Of a stretch of 64,000 bases of DNA, positions 27,801 to 37,303 are shown piece by piece. Position 1 is the stretch's first letter. The number at the start of each line of letters is the position of its first letter. This DNA is from an uncultured Methanospirillum sp. GTDB taxonomy: Archaea > Halobacteriota > Methanomicrobia > Methanomicrobiales > Methanospirillaceae. Below the pieces are notes generated by a model that worked only from the letters and a program-made list of their open reading frames with translations, was not told where the DNA came from and did not search any database. The DNA lies in assembly GCF_963668475.1 (NCBI RefSeq), contig NZ_OY764544.1:1054001-1118000 (forward strand), written 5' to 3'. The translations under genes were made by a program, and so were the position numbers.

Positions 27801-28377
27801 GATCAGGCGTGCAGAACGGCTCTACCAGGATTATCTCTCCCTGCTCGAGGGTATGGAGCCGGCACCTGCAGAGGACAGGGTTGAACTCTCCAGTTTTGTC
27901 AATTTAATCCTGACCGAACTGACCCGTGAACCTGCTACCGATGAAGAGTTTCTTGAAGCCAGTGATGATCCTGATACCTATCTCAGGCTGTTGATAACCC
28001 GTCTCGCCCATATTCCAATCTTTGAGAGTGTTGCTCTCTCGTTTAAGCAGGATGGAGAACTCCCTAAGGTCTGTGTAACCAGGGGCCGGTTTGAGGACCT
28101 TGTCATCTCACTACTTGAGAGCCTCGGAGTAGCGGGAGCAGAGAGCATAAGGATCACCGGACACCAGAAGGAGGATGTTGTCCTGCTTACTCTTGACTGC
28201 CGGGGAACTGGTTTTGGATGGCCCCCGTCTCAGGAGAGTATGGCCGCCCTTTTTGAAGAGTGCAGAATCAGTGGAGGCACAATCAGTCATTCTAAATCAG
28301 GTAACAGCCTGGTGATCACCATCAGCCTGACCCCGGCCCCGGAGACTCACAAAGAGGGGAAGAGTATCACTATATAG
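24874..28377 (+). CDS. Nramp-like transporter fused to two LytS-type 5TM domains and a decayed kinase tail
   Basis: A 1167-residue membrane protein with a modular build. Residues ~1-445 form about 11 helices that read like an Nramp/APC-fold transporter (LGPCIMLAVSISGRGFPEAVSAG, TLTGFSFLW, LVEGLARYTLARGEHIFDGM), but the metal-binding DPGN of helix 1 is replaced by SGRGF. Residues ~448-605 and ~645-848 are two 5TMR-LYT sensor domains (IMAAFLGGPVAGVVVGAVSGVGG; AIAGILGGPFIGAAAGVLGGG). Residues ~850-1167 are cytoplasmic: a helical dimerisation-like part and an ATPase-like lobe whose N-box is SLLESLG and whose G1 box is LDCRGTGFG, so ATP binding looks lost. The same tail occurs in the protein at 39870. 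It precedes pfkA by ~35 bases. A transceptor role is inferred. Confidence 0.8.
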   Translation: MITKIRSFITQFSVPVLTDLVFFLGPCIMLAVSISGRGFPEAVSAGTLTGFSFLWLAILVLIYKYFLVEGLARYTLARGEHIFDGMHGFPGPENWEVFFMVLIYVLEMIGYGGLALFSAQFLQELIPVTFSREILATVTLLVILPLLIRKNFSLFEKLVLFFAAVMIGGVIYTFLGISLPLEAMGAGLIPSASRGQVTEIIPIMGAVGSGLNLLIFSIWLREKIGLRHGASFYAEQIRNVRITQGIAFLITGLMTLAFFTLGYFTKGGGDLFTGAIAGLNTLPYGAVIFFFTGYVILFGVLITGADGRARAVASILCSTAVSGWSEKRTYQIIIIGFIGLMLFIVWSGNPKTLLSYTSAFGAFMFAFTGIMMLYLDAHLPRYARGSRLWFVIMTAGTFAYLLMALFREEVFYDIGLPLVQNLLGLLILLYLVIRSGVITSVLDHKPGRGDIFLFILIFSILGIYGTRSSILIGTLPVSFGTLIPIMAAFLGGPVAGVVVGAVSGVGGYGSPGFTSLPWYAVVLPPLFAGSLAAIVSWYQDSISFRRTLIVGIITGIIQVILLWVVRAGTGGTTGGILEELHQITIPTLGTLVIGLVIILYLIEEEKKTRRIKTHSHQDASPLPGITPPGIREVLYHHRPTGRTLQQGIIILIIGLALMGVLFTEQSNETGIPLLNRIAVLGAIIFLLTRSRTFQDILISATTMTERIWLTVIFGLFSAYGYLEVISRWGITIQFPDLGPAIAGILGGPFIGAAAGVLGGGYALFTGGPDQAASAIVTILAGVLAGVCALLWRRNFTYPRVISIGLLIGSLRFLLLLITGEIIDGKVLGTFILNLLLPVFGLILFQFIIREETVSFLSISRSGNAAQDRVHEKKMAILSRETMERLSSLFTIISGRLLSLEFIMSQIGEEEIARKVRTLISTDLIDDLLEDFGNFSKLHKEGDRDDLELALKAGQITRKLNRMIRREGLDRIINPSLIRRAERLYQDYLSLLEGMEPAPAEDRVELSSFVNLILTELTREPATDEEFLEASDDPDTYLRLLITRLAHIPIFESVALSFKQDGELPKVCVTRGRFEDLVISLLESLGVAGAESIRITGHQKEDVVLLTLDCRGTGFGWPPSQESMAALFEECRISGGTISHSKSGNSLVITISLTPAPETHKEGKSITI

Positions 28378-28412
28378 GTGATTGACAGATCTGGATATCC
28401 ATGGGAGTGAAG

Positions 28413-29384
28413 ATGCAGCGGATCGCCGTGGTTACTTCAGGGGGAGACGCTCCCGGGATGAACGCCTGTATCAGGGCAGTTTACCGGGCCGGCGCTCATG
28501 CAGGGATCGAGGTGTGCGGGATCCGGCGTGGCTATACCGGCATGATCGAGGGGGACATCTACAGGATTGAACGCCGGGATGTAGGCAACATCATTCACCA
28601 GGGAGGGACGATGCTTGGAACCTCCCGCAGCGATGAGTTCAGGACTCCGGAGGGCAGGCAGAAGGCGGCAGACCGGTTGCTTGAGAATGGAATTGACGGG
28701 CTGATCCTGATAGGAGGAGATGGCTCGTTTAAAGGAGGAAATTTCCTCTTTGAAGAGACAGGAATCCCGGTCATCGCAATCCCCGGTACCATCGACAACG
28801 ACATCCCTGGCACCGACTTCTCGATAGGATTTGACACAGCCGTCAATATTGCACTCGAATCCATAGACCGGATCCGTGACACGGCAATCTCCCACGGACG
28901 TCTCTTCTTCGTTGAGGTGATGGGACATACCAGCAGTTTCATTGCTCTTGAGGCAGGAATTGCAGGTGGAGCCGCTCATCTGGTCCTTCACGACGGTCAT
29001 GAAGAGATAGAAGAACTCTGTTCACACCTGGAGACACTCTTCACCAGAGGAAAACATCATGCCATCGTTGTGATTGCAGAAGGAGATCAGCCGGGATGTA
29101 GCTTCGGAATCGCAAAGAAGGTGTCAAACAGGATACAGATGGAGTCAAGGGTCTGTGTACTCGGTCACACCCAGCGTGGAGGCAGCCCCACGTCCCGTGA
29201 CCGGGTGCTTGCCGCAAAACTCGGAGTCTGTGCGGTGAATGCCCTGCTAAACGGTCAGGGAGGAGTGATGGCAGGAGAGGTGATGCGGGAGGTCGTCTTC
29301 CGTCCGATCAGCGAGGTTGTGGGAAAGCAACGCGAGACTGATCCGCGTATGGCTGTTCTCTCCCAGATTCTCACTGGATACTAA
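28413..29384 (+). CDS. pfkA: ATP-dependent 6-phosphofructokinase, bacterial PfkA type
   Basis: A 323-residue PfkA. Motifs are VVTSGGDAPGMNACIRA, ILIGGDGSFKGG, IPGTIDNDIPGTDFSIGFDTA (catalytic TIDND), MGHTSSFIALEAG and LGHTQRGGSPTSRDR. The Gly of GGDGS and the Gly of PGTIDND are those of ATP-using enzymes; PPi enzymes have GGDD and PK. It phosphorylates fructose 6-phosphate in glycolysis. GGAGTGA lies 2 bases before ATG 28413, favouring it over ATG 28401. Methanogens that have a phosphofructokinase mostly use the unrelated ADP-dependent one, so lateral gain is plausible. Confidence 0.93.
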   Translation: MQRIAVVTSGGDAPGMNACIRAVYRAGAHAGIEVCGIRRGYTGMIEGDIYRIERRDVGNIIHQGGTMLGTSRSDEFRTPEGRQKAADRLLENGIDGLILIGGDGSFKGGNFLFEETGIPVIAIPGTIDNDIPGTDFSIGFDTAVNIALESIDRIRDTAISHGRLFFVEVMGHTSSFIALEAGIAGGAAHLVLHDGHEEIEELCSHLETLFTRGKHHAIVVIAEGDQPGCSFGIAKKVSNRIQMESRVCVLGHTQRGGSPTSRDRVLAAKLGVCAVNALLNGQGGVMAGEVMREVVFRPISEVVGKQRETDPRMAVLSQILTGY

Positions 29385-29438
29385 CTCCCTCACTCTCACA
29401 GAGCATCGGCTACGAACCATACACGAGGTGAAACCACG

Positions 29439-32400
29439 ATGTCCGACCCTGAACTCTTTATTTTATATATTGATGATGAAGCACTGCTTCTTGACATCAC
29501 AAGCCTATACCTCAAATCCCTCGGGCTCAGAGTGGACACTGCAGAATCAGGCAGACAGGCTCTCAAAAAGATCAACGAGACCAGGTATGATGCAATAGTA
29601 TCAGACTACCAGATGCCTGAGATGGACGGGATAACCCTGCTTAAAGAGATACGAAGCATCTACCCCGAGATACCGTTTATTCTCTTCACCGGCAGGGGGC
29701 GTGAAGAGGTGGTTATCCAGGCGATAGAATGCGGTGCAGACTTTTACCTCCAGAAGGGAGGTTCACCCCGCCCTCAGTATACCGAGCTCTCGCACAAGAT
29801 CAGAACCGCTGTCCAGCAGCGAAGAGCGAGTGCTGCACTCAGGGAGAGTGAGGCACGGTTCAACCAGGTTGCACTGAGTGCAGGAGAATGGATCTGGGAG
29901 ATCGACGAGACCGGGCTCTTCAGGTACTGCAACTCTGCAGTAGAGCAGATCCTCGGGTACAAACCGGAAGAACTGGTAGGGCAGAAATGCTTCTTTGACC
30001 TCTACGAACCCGTGGTGAAAGAGGAGCAGACGAAGACTGCATTTGAGGCCATCCAGGGTATGCAGTCTATCAGAAACAGAATATTCTTCTATCAGCACAA
30101 AAAAGGGCAGAAGGTTATCCTACAATCTAGTGGAACGCCCACCACCGGTGAGGATGGAAAAGTCTCCGGGTACAGGGGCGTCCATATGGATGTGACTGCC
30201 CGGAAGAAGAATGAGGAACTGGTCAGACTTCACGAGAAACGGCTGGTAAAAGCGCAGGAGATAGGAAAGACAGGAAGTTGGGAGTATAACCTGAAGACCG
30301 GGCTTATCTGGGGATCTGAAGGAGGTTTGAGGATCTTCGGGTACCATCGTCCTGCCGGGGATATCTCCATCGAAGAGATAGAGGGTTGTATCGTCGAACG
30401 GGAGCGGGTTCACCAGGAACTCGTGGATCTGATCACTTCCGGAGCACCGTACAACCTAGAATATACCATCAATCCTGCTGATGGCTCACCACCAAAGACA
30501 ATAGCATCGCTCGCAGGCATAGAGCCTGATGACGAGGGAGGCAGGAAGGTTGTAGGAGTCATCCAGGACATAACAGAGCGGAAAAAAGCTGAAGAAGAGA
30601 TCAGGCGGATGAACGAGGATATCTCTGCCGCGTATGAAGAGCTCACCTCAAGCGAGGAGGAACTCAGGGCAAATTACCGGGAACTGGCAGAGAGTCAGGA
30701 TGCTCTTGCAGAAAAAGAGGCCCTGTTCAGGGGCCTGTACGAGATCATGCCAAGCGGTGCTGCTATATACCGGGTAATCAATGACGGCAGCCGGGGCAGC
30801 GATTACATCATCGTGGAGATGAACCGAGAAGCCCTTGAGATGGAGAAGAAAGACAGGAGTCAGGTTGAAGGCCGCACGCTCACTGATCTCCGCCCGGCTA
30901 TTGATGAGTACGGGCTTATTCCTGTCTTCAGAAAGGTATGGCTTACCGGAGAACCAGCGATATACCCTGCAAAGATCTACAGAGATGAGAATTACGAGAG
31001 ATGGTACGAGAATTATGTCTTCAAACTCTCATCAGGAGAGATTGTTGCGATATATAACGACGTAACCGAGCAGGTTGAGACGTCTGGAAAGCTGGCCCAG
31101 AGTGAGAAACACTACCGGCTGCTTGCAGAGAACATGAAGGATGTCATCTGGATCCTGGATCCTGACACCCTTATCTTCAGGTATGTCAGTCCTTCATCAT
31201 ACCTGCTCAGGGGGTACACACCGGAAGAGGTGATGGCCCTGCCTCTTGATAAGGCGCTTTCAGAAGAGGATGCTGAAAACATTAAAAACCTTATCAAAGA
31301 ACGAAAACAGCAGTTCTATGCGGAAAATGAACGGAGGCAATATTACGTCGATGAAGCCCAGCAGCATCGCAAGGACGGATCGCTGATCTGGACCGAGATC
31401 ACAACCAGTTACTATCTGAACGAAGACACGGGAAAACTCGAGATCCTAGGACTTTCACGTGATATTTCAGCAAGAAAGGCAGTAGAGCATTCACTAGCCG
31501 AGAGTCATGAGAAGTACCAGGTTCTGTTTGAACTCGGGAGTGAGGCGATATTTCTCATCGACAATGAGACAGGAGAACTTCTCGAGGCAAATTCAGAGGC
31601 TTCAGAACTCTACGGTTACACCCGTGAAGAACTGCTCAGCATGTGTAACACCGATCTCTCTGCTGAACCTGAAGATACCAGAAGAGTCACTGCAGAGACG
31701 CCCATTGGCAGTATTGTAATTCCCCTGCGGTTTCATAAACGAAAGAACGGTGAGGTATTCCCTGTTGAGGTAACCGGGAGGTTCTTCACCTGGAAAGGAA
31801 GGCCGGTCCATGTGGCAGCAATACGTGACATTTCAGGGCGGAAGCGATCAGAGGATGCACTCATCAGGGCAAACAGGCAGCTCTCGCTCCTCACCGACAT
31901 CACACGTCATGACATCCTGAATGTGATCACCACAATATTCGGGTACCTTGAGTTGATCAGAGATGAGAACACCAGCCCCGAGGTGGAAGACCACCTTGAG
32001 CATCTGAACCAGGCAGTGAGAAGGATCCAGGAACAGATCGAGTTCACCCGGGTGTATCAGGATCTTGGTGCAACCCACCCCAGATGGTTCTCGCTCTCCC
32101 TCCTGGTCAGGGATGAAGATCTCCCGGCAGGTCTTGAGTTGCAGACAGAGGTTGAGGGCATAGAGATCTATGCAGACCCGATGCTGGAGAAGGTCTTCAC
32201 CAACCTGATCGATAACACGGTGCGGTACGCAAAGAACGCAACAACAATCAGGATCTCATCCAGGATATCAGGGTCTGAAATGGTTCTTTCCTACGAGGAT
32301 AACGGCAGCGGCATCCCGGAAGACGAGAAAGATAAGATCTTTGAACGCGGGTATGGGAAGAACACCGGGCTTGGGCTCTTCCTGGTCAGGGAGATCCTGG

Positions 32401-32525
32401 GAATAACCGACATCACCATCGCAGAGACCGGACAGGAGGGATCTGGGGCACGGTTTGAACTCACGGTGCCGAAGGGAACATACCGGACAGACCCTGTCCT
32501 GATAGAGCGTAAACAATCTCTCTGA
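29439..32525 (+). CDS. REC-PAS(5) archaeal histidine kinase
   Basis: A 1028-residue cytoplasmic sensor kinase. Order: receiver (~5-125; [29 protein letters not shown]), PAS1 (~140-255), PAS2 (~265-385), a long coiled coil (~385-425), PAS3 (~430-545), PAS4 (~560-685), PAS5 (~695-805), then HisKA with [17 protein letters not shown] (phospho-acceptor His) and an ATPase lobe ([36 protein letters not shown]). A strong ribosome site, GAGGTGA, lies 7 bases before the ATG. Multiple cytoplasmic PAS domains suggest sensing of redox state or soluble ligands; the output partner is not evident. Confidence 0.92.
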   Translation: MSDPELFILYIDDEALLLDITSLYLKSLGLRVDTAESGRQALKKINETRYDAIVSDYQMPEMDGITLLKEIRSIYPEIPFILFTGRGREEVVIQAIECGADFYLQKGGSPRPQYTELSHKIRTAVQQRRASAALRESEARFNQVALSAGEWIWEIDETGLFRYCNSAVEQILGYKPEELVGQKCFFDLYEPVVKEEQTKTAFEAIQGMQSIRNRIFFYQHKKGQKVILQSSGTPTTGEDGKVSGYRGVHMDVTARKKNEELVRLHEKRLVKAQEIGKTGSWEYNLKTGLIWGSEGGLRIFGYHRPAGDISIEEIEGCIVERERVHQELVDLITSGAPYNLEYTINPADGSPPKTIASLAGIEPDDEGGRKVVGVIQDITERKKAEEEIRRMNEDISAAYEELTSSEEELRANYRELAESQDALAEKEALFRGLYEIMPSGAAIYRVINDGSRGSDYIIVEMNREALEMEKKDRSQVEGRTLTDLRPAIDEYGLIPVFRKVWLTGEPAIYPAKIYRDENYERWYENYVFKLSSGEIVAIYNDVTEQVETSGKLAQSEKHYRLLAENMKDVIWILDPDTLIFRYVSPSSYLLRGYTPEEVMALPLDKALSEEDAENIKNLIKERKQQFYAENERRQYYVDEAQQHRKDGSLIWTEITTSYYLNEDTGKLEILGLSRDISARKAVEHSLAESHEKYQVLFELGSEAIFLIDNETGELLEANSEASELYGYTREELLSMCNTDLSAEPEDTRRVTAETPIGSIVIPLRFHKRKNGEVFPVEVTGRFFTWKGRPVHVAAIRDISGRKRSEDALIRANRQLSLLTDITRHDILNVITTIFGYLELIRDENTSPEVEDHLEHLNQAVRRIQEQIEFTRVYQDLGATHPRWFSLSLLVRDEDLPAGLELQTEVEGIEIYADPMLEKVFTNLIDNTVRYAKNATTIRISSRISGSEMVLSYEDNGSGIPEDEKDKIFERGYGKNTGLGLFLVREILGITDITIAETGQEGSGARFELTVPKGTYRTDPVLIERKQSL

Positions 32526-32594
32526 ATCAGGAGATCCAGACCCACACGGGTTTGATCAGGAGATCAACCGGAAAACAGGATGCCGCACCACATA

Positions 32595-32606
32595 TGCATA
32601 AATATG
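32595..32606 (+). promoter_or_regulatory. TATA box of trpB2
   Basis: ATGCATAAATATG lies ~20-26 bases before the first of three clustered in-frame ATGs (32621, 32624, 32630), consistent with a leaderless or very short-leader transcript. Confidence 0.5.
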
Positions 32607-32620
32607 TCCATCAACATACA

Positions 32621-33985
32621 ATGATGTACATGAGAACCAAGATCATCCTTGATGAGAACGAGATCCCGAAGAAATGGTACAACATCCAGGCAGACTTCAA
32701 GACTCCTCTCGCTCCCCCGATGCATCCCCAGACAGGAAAGCCCATCGGACCCACGGATCTTGAGGTTATATTTCCAAAGGAACTGATCAGACAGGAGATG
32801 TGCCAGGACCGGTATGTCGACATCCCGGGTGAGGTCCGCGACATCCTGACGCTCTGGAGGCCGAGCCCGCTCTTTCGTGCTCACAACCTCGAACGGCTCC
32901 TGAAGACACCGGCAAAGATCTACTACAAGTATGAGGGGGTCAGCCCTCCAGGTTCTCACAAGCCCAACACTGCAATAGCCCAGACCTACTACAACATGAA
33001 GGAAGGGATCGAGCGGATTGCAACCGAGACCGGAGCAGGCCAGTGGGGTTCGTCCCTTGCCTTTGCAACCCAGCTCTTCGGAATAGAGTGTAAGGTGTAT
33101 ATGGTCAGGGGCAGTTATGACCAGAAACCGTACCGGAAGATGATGATGCAGGTCTGGGGTGCAGAGTGTGTCCCGTCACCTTCACCAGACACCAACTCAG
33201 GCCGGGCAATTCTAGCAAAAGATCCGGATACACCGGGTAGTCTCGGGATCGCGATATCTGAAGCGGTCGAGGATGCGGCAACCCACGACAACACCAACTA
33301 TGCACTCGGCAGCGTGCTCAACCATGTCTGTCTGCATCAGACCATCATCGGACAGGAGGCACAGAAACAGCTCGCTATGGACGAGGCCACTGCCGATATC
33401 GTGATCGGTTCAGCAGGTGGAGGGTCAAACTTTGCGGGAATTGCCTTCCCATTCGTGAAAGATAACATCGACAAGAAGACAGAGACCGAGATCATCGCGG
33501 TTGAACCTTCTGCCTGTCCCTCCCTTACAAAAGGGCTTTACGCCTACGACTTCGGTGATGTCGCAGGTCTCACCCCGATGATGAAGATGTTCACCCTGGG
33601 CCATGACTTCATCCCGCCATCCATCCATGCAGGCGGACTCAGATACCATGGAATGGCACCCCTGGTCTCCAAACTCCATGCTGACAACCTGATAACGGCA
33701 ACATCGGTGCACCAGAACCGGGTCTTTGAGGCTGCTGTGACCTTTGCCAGAGCCGAAGGAATCATCCCGGCACCGGAGGCTGCACATGCCATCAGGGTTG
33801 TCATCGATAAGGCACTCGAGTGCAAACAGACCGGCGAAGAGAAGACAATCCTTTTCAATAACACCGGGCACGGGCATTTCGACCTCTCCAGTTACGAGGC
33901 CTACTTTGCCGGAACACTCCCGGACTACGAATATCCGGCAGATCTCATCGCCGAATCGCTGAAGAACCTCCCGACTGTTGCATGA
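32621..33985 (+). CDS. trpB2: Tryptophan synthase beta subunit, TrpB2 type
   Basis: A PLP enzyme of 454 residues that joins indole and serine to make tryptophan. The PLP lysine is in [18 protein letters not shown], the catalytic Glu segment is [15 protein letters not shown], and the phosphate loop is [16 protein letters not shown]. The N-terminus [21 protein letters not shown] and the large insertions are those of TrpB2, which works without a tight TrpA partner. No other trp gene is in view. The following ATP-NAD-kinase-like gene overlaps its stop by 4 bases. Confidence 0.93.
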   Translation: MMYMRTKIILDENEIPKKWYNIQADFKTPLAPPMHPQTGKPIGPTDLEVIFPKELIRQEMCQDRYVDIPGEVRDILTLWRPSPLFRAHNLERLLKTPAKIYYKYEGVSPPGSHKPNTAIAQTYYNMKEGIERIATETGAGQWGSSLAFATQLFGIECKVYMVRGSYDQKPYRKMMMQVWGAECVPSPSPDTNSGRAILAKDPDTPGSLGIAISEAVEDAATHDNTNYALGSVLNHVCLHQTIIGQEAQKQLAMDEATADIVIGSAGGGSNFAGIAFPFVKDNIDKKTETEIIAVEPSACPSLTKGLYAYDFGDVAGLTPMMKMFTLGHDFIPPSIHAGGLRYHGMAPLVSKLHADNLITATSVHQNRVFEAAVTFARAEGIIPAPEAAHAIRVVIDKALECKQTGEEKTILFNNTGHGHFDLSSYEAYFAGTLPDYEYPADLIAESLKNLPTVA

Positions 33986-35073
33986 ACAGGATCGGGTTTG
34001 TAGTAAACCCGTATGCAGGGATGGGAGGGGCAGTCGGGCTGAAAGGTACCGATGGGTGTGTACAAGAGGCACGTTCTCTCGGTGCAGAACCACGCTCCCC
34101 ATCCCGTGCAGTCAGGTTTCTTGCCGGCTTGAACAGGCAGGGATTCTTTTTTCTCACCGCTGCCGGGAGCATGGGAGCAGACGAACTCAGAGAGGCAGGG
34201 ATAGCCTCGTATGAGATCGTCTACTCCCCGACTTTGCCAGATACTGCGGCAGAAGACACAAAAGCAGCGTGTGAACTCATGATACGAGAGGGGGTCAGGC
34301 TTATCGTATTCTGCGGCGGTGACGGGACGGCACGTGATGTTTTTGCAATGACCGGGAAGGATATCCCGATTCTTGGCATCCCTGCAGGAGTGAAGATCTA
34401 CTCAGGTGTCTTTGCCACCACACCGGATACAGGAGCCGGGGTGCTCAACAGACTTGACGCGGCAAGCCTGACTGAAGCTGAGGTGGTGGACGTGGACGAG
34501 GAGCAGTACCGGGCCGGCGTTCTCACAACACGTCTCTTTGGTATTGCCACCATGCCGTACATTTCAGGACTCTGTCAGTCATGTAAAGAGGTCTCGTTCG
34601 GTGACGAAACACGGATGCAGGATGATATCGCCAGGTTCATCACGGGAATCATGCGGGACGATACCCTGTACCTGCTCGGTGCCGGATCAACGACAGGAGC
34701 CATTGCAACCAGGCTCGGTCTTGCCTCAACCCTGCTCGGTGTTGATGCCATCTATCAGGGGAAGATAGTCGGTACTGACCTGAACGAAGAGGCAATCCTC
34801 GGGCTTCTTGAACAGTATGACAGTGCCAGGATCATCTTGAGCCCAATCGGAGCACAGGGCTTTGTTCTCGGCAGGGGAAACCAGCAGATCAGCAGCAGGG
34901 TTCTGGAGAAAACAGGTACAAACGCATTGATCGTGGTCGCCACCCCGGCTAAACTGCAGCATACACCGGTTCTCTACATCGACACCGGTGATCCTGATGT
35001 AAACAGAGAATTCGGGGAGAGCCTCCTCGTCATCTGCGGATACGAGATGGCACAGCGGGTCAGGCTCTCATAA
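33982..35073 (+). CDS. ATP-NAD/AcoX kinase family protein (COG3199 type)
   Basis: A 363-residue protein. It starts [25 protein letters not shown], has the diacylglycerol/NAD-kinase nucleotide motif [15 protein letters not shown], then [22 protein letters not shown]. The G-G-D-G-T and GIPAGVK-YS features define the ATP-NAD kinase-like family near AcoX; the exact substrate is not established for most members. The ATG overlaps the trpB2 stop, so both are made from one mRNA. A branch role in NAD(P) or a small-molecule kinase step is inferred only. Confidence 0.85.
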   Translation: MNRIGFVVNPYAGMGGAVGLKGTDGCVQEARSLGAEPRSPSRAVRFLAGLNRQGFFFLTAAGSMGADELREAGIASYEIVYSPTLPDTAAEDTKAACELMIREGVRLIVFCGGDGTARDVFAMTGKDIPILGIPAGVKIYSGVFATTPDTGAGVLNRLDAASLTEAEVVDVDEEQYRAGVLTTRLFGIATMPYISGLCQSCKEVSFGDETRMQDDIARFITGIMRDDTLYLLGAGSTTGAIATRLGLASTLLGVDAIYQGKIVGTDLNEEAILGLLEQYDSARIILSPIGAQGFVLGRGNQQISSRVLEKTGTNALIVVATPAKLQHTPVLYIDTGDPDVNREFGESLLVICGYEMAQRVRLS

Positions 35074-35107
35074 CTTCAGAGTATATACATGCCAGATTAC
35101 GGGCGTG

Positions 35108-35260
35108 TTACCTACTTCCACCACCTGCCTGCTTTTCAAAACAATCAAGGCACAGAGTCCTGCCACCGGTTGCAATCAGGACCTTCCCCATCAGCGGCCT
35201 GTTGCACTCAGAGCAGACAACCTTATCCCTGAATCTGATATTTGAAGGATCGACTGCCAT
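35108..35260 (-). CDS. Small two-CxxC zinc-binding protein
   Basis: A 50-residue protein from ATG 35260. It has two cysteine knuckles, VVCSECNRPLMGKVL and TLCLDCFEKQAGG, spaced 19 residues apart, which suit one structural zinc. It is lone on the minus strand between two plus-strand genes. Small zinc proteins of this sort often bind nucleic acid or serve as adapters; no specific role can be given. A longer in-frame start (35311) is possible but adds an unrelated stretch. Confidence 0.6.
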   Translation of the reverse strand: MAVDPSNIRFRDKVVCSECNRPLMGKVLIATGGRTLCLDCFEKQAGGGSR

Positions 35261-35374
35261 GATTCTCGTTATGCCCTGATAACACTTCACAGTATCCTGC
35301 ACGGGAGACAAGCATCACGACCACAGGCCTGTCGAACTCTTTTTGATGTGAAAGATCGCATCAATTGTATAACA

Positions 35375-37213
35375 ATGCCTCAAAATCTCCCTGACCCTTT
35401 GAAACCTGCCGCACGGGCACGGAAGAAACAGGTATTCCACACCTGGCGTTGCAACATCTGCTCGTACATCTACCGGGAAGAGGCAGGAGAAGAGCAGACC
35501 AACACACCACCGGGAACACGGTTTGAGGATCTTCCTGATGACTGGCTATGCCCGGTCTGTAACGCGGGAAAAAAATCCTTTATCCTTGTTGCTGAAGAAG
35601 GGAACGGGAAAAAGAGAGAGCAGGGCACTACAGTATCAGAAGTCCTGGTACACCAGCTGACCTCATTTGGTATCACCGAGTTCTTTGGTGTCCCGGGAAC
35701 CAGTTCGCTCGGCATCATCGACGCAATCAGGAAGAACAAGGACGCCAGGTTCACTCTCTTCCGTCATGAGGAGAATGCAGCACTTGCAGCCTCTGCCTAT
35801 CACAAGTTCACCGGGAAGGTGGCGGTCTGTGTCACCATCGCAGGCCCGGGTGCAACCAACCTTGCAACAGGACTCTATGATGCCAAAGAGGACAAGACCC
35901 CGGTCCTCTCTCTGAACGGACAAGTTGCCATGCAGTACGCAGGCCCGGGAGGATTCCAGGAGATCGACCAGGACGCCTTCTTCAGGCCGGTCACCGTGTA
36001 TAACAACACCATCTATGACCGGAAGATGGCACAGAAGATCCTGACCCTTGCACTTCAGCATGCAGTGGTCCGGTCAGGTGTTGCACAGATATCGGTACCA
36101 AATGATGTCCAGAAGCAGCAGCTTGAGGGAAAAACCTGCTCACTTCAGGGATGCATTCCATCGCTCAGGGTTGTTCCGGACTCAGACACCCTCTCCCGTG
36201 CTGCGGCTATGCTCGATCTTGCAGAAAACCCGGTGATCCTTGCAGGATGGGGGGCATACCCCTACGCTGATATCCTTTCCTCATTCTCAAAAGCTATTGA
36301 CGCCCCGGTCCTCTCAACCTTCAGGGCCAAGGGTATCCTGCCTGACGGGCATCCGCAGTATGCAGGTATACTCGGGACTGTCGGTTCACCGCAGGCCAGA
36401 GAGATGGTTGAAAAGACAGACCTGCTCATCACCCTCGGGGTAGGATTCTCCAAGATGACAAGGGTTCCGGACCAGGTGCAGATGCTGCAGATCGACCGGG
36501 ACCCGCTCATGCTCGGGAAAGGAGAGAGATCGCTGCCGGTATACGGCGATGTCGGTGAGGTGCTGACACGGCTTATCTCAATCGTCAGGCAGCGTGGCAG
36601 GCCGGCATCCCCGGGAAAGGTGAAAGAGATCGTGCAAGCCTGGGACGCCCAGCGTGACAAGGAGGCAGACCCGAAGGCAAAGCCGATCAGGCCACCGTAC
36701 ATCATGAAGGTACTCTCGGAAGTCATTCCTGACGAGGCGCTGATCTCGATAGATGTCGGTGAGAACGGCTGGTGGTTTGGCAGGAACTTCAGGATGAAGA
36801 AGCAGCGGTTTGCCATGTCAGGGTACCTTGCAACAATGGGATTCGGTCTGCCCGGTGCCATCGCAGCCAAACTTGCATATCCTGAAAGCCCGGTCTTCTG
36901 CATCACCGGCGATGGAGGATTTGCGATGGCGATGGCAGATTTTGTCACAGCCGTCAAGTACAATCTTCCGATGGTCGTCATCATCCTCAACAATCATGAA
37001 CTAGGGATGATCAGGGTCGAACAGAAGATTGAGAACTACGAAAACTTCGCAACCGACCTGAAGAACCCTGACTTTGCCATGTATGCCAAAGCGTGCGGGG
37101 GGGAAGGAAAGCGGGTGAACGAGCCTGATGACCTTGGGCGGGCAGTCAGATGGGCGATGCAGCTGAACAGGCCGGTCATCGTTGATGTTGATACCGATCC
37201 AAACCGGTTCTAA
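35375..37213 (+). CDS. Rubredoxin domain fused to a thiamine-pyrophosphate enzyme (pyruvate oxidase/ALS family)
   Basis: A 612-residue fusion. Residues ~20-72 are a rubredoxin with Cys26, Cys29, Cys59 and Cys62 (WRCNICSYIY ... WLCPVCNAGK) that bind one iron. Residues ~85-610 are a three-domain TPP enzyme: Pyr domain with GVPGTSSLGIIDA and the catalytic Glu in FRHEENAALAA, a central domain (NPVILAGWGAYPY), and a PP domain with the TPP motif ITGDGGFAMAMADF...ILNNHELGMI. The family includes PoxB, acetolactate synthase and sulfopyruvate/oxalyl decarboxylases. With a rubredoxin attached, an oxidative decarboxylase passing electrons to the iron centre is plausible. It is a stand-alone gene with no ilvN. 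Confidence 0.9.
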   Translation: MPQNLPDPLKPAARARKKQVFHTWRCNICSYIYREEAGEEQTNTPPGTRFEDLPDDWLCPVCNAGKKSFILVAEEGNGKKREQGTTVSEVLVHQLTSFGITEFFGVPGTSSLGIIDAIRKNKDARFTLFRHEENAALAASAYHKFTGKVAVCVTIAGPGATNLATGLYDAKEDKTPVLSLNGQVAMQYAGPGGFQEIDQDAFFRPVTVYNNTIYDRKMAQKILTLALQHAVVRSGVAQISVPNDVQKQQLEGKTCSLQGCIPSLRVVPDSDTLSRAAAMLDLAENPVILAGWGAYPYADILSSFSKAIDAPVLSTFRAKGILPDGHPQYAGILGTVGSPQAREMVEKTDLLITLGVGFSKMTRVPDQVQMLQIDRDPLMLGKGERSLPVYGDVGEVLTRLISIVRQRGRPASPGKVKEIVQAWDAQRDKEADPKAKPIRPPYIMKVLSEVIPDEALISIDVGENGWWFGRNFRMKKQRFAMSGYLATMGFGLPGAIAAKLAYPESPVFCITGDGGFAMAMADFVTAVKYNLPMVVIILNNHELGMIRVEQKIENYENFATDLKNPDFAMYAKACGGEGKRVNEPDDLGRAVRWAMQLNRPVIVDVDTDPNRF

Positions 37214-37303
37214 CCGCTGAATACCAGAGAGTACTCGACTGACTTTGTGAGAAGCCTCCCGAAATCGGCGACTATTATCTCCTCGCGGGCAGCATATATA
37301 TCC

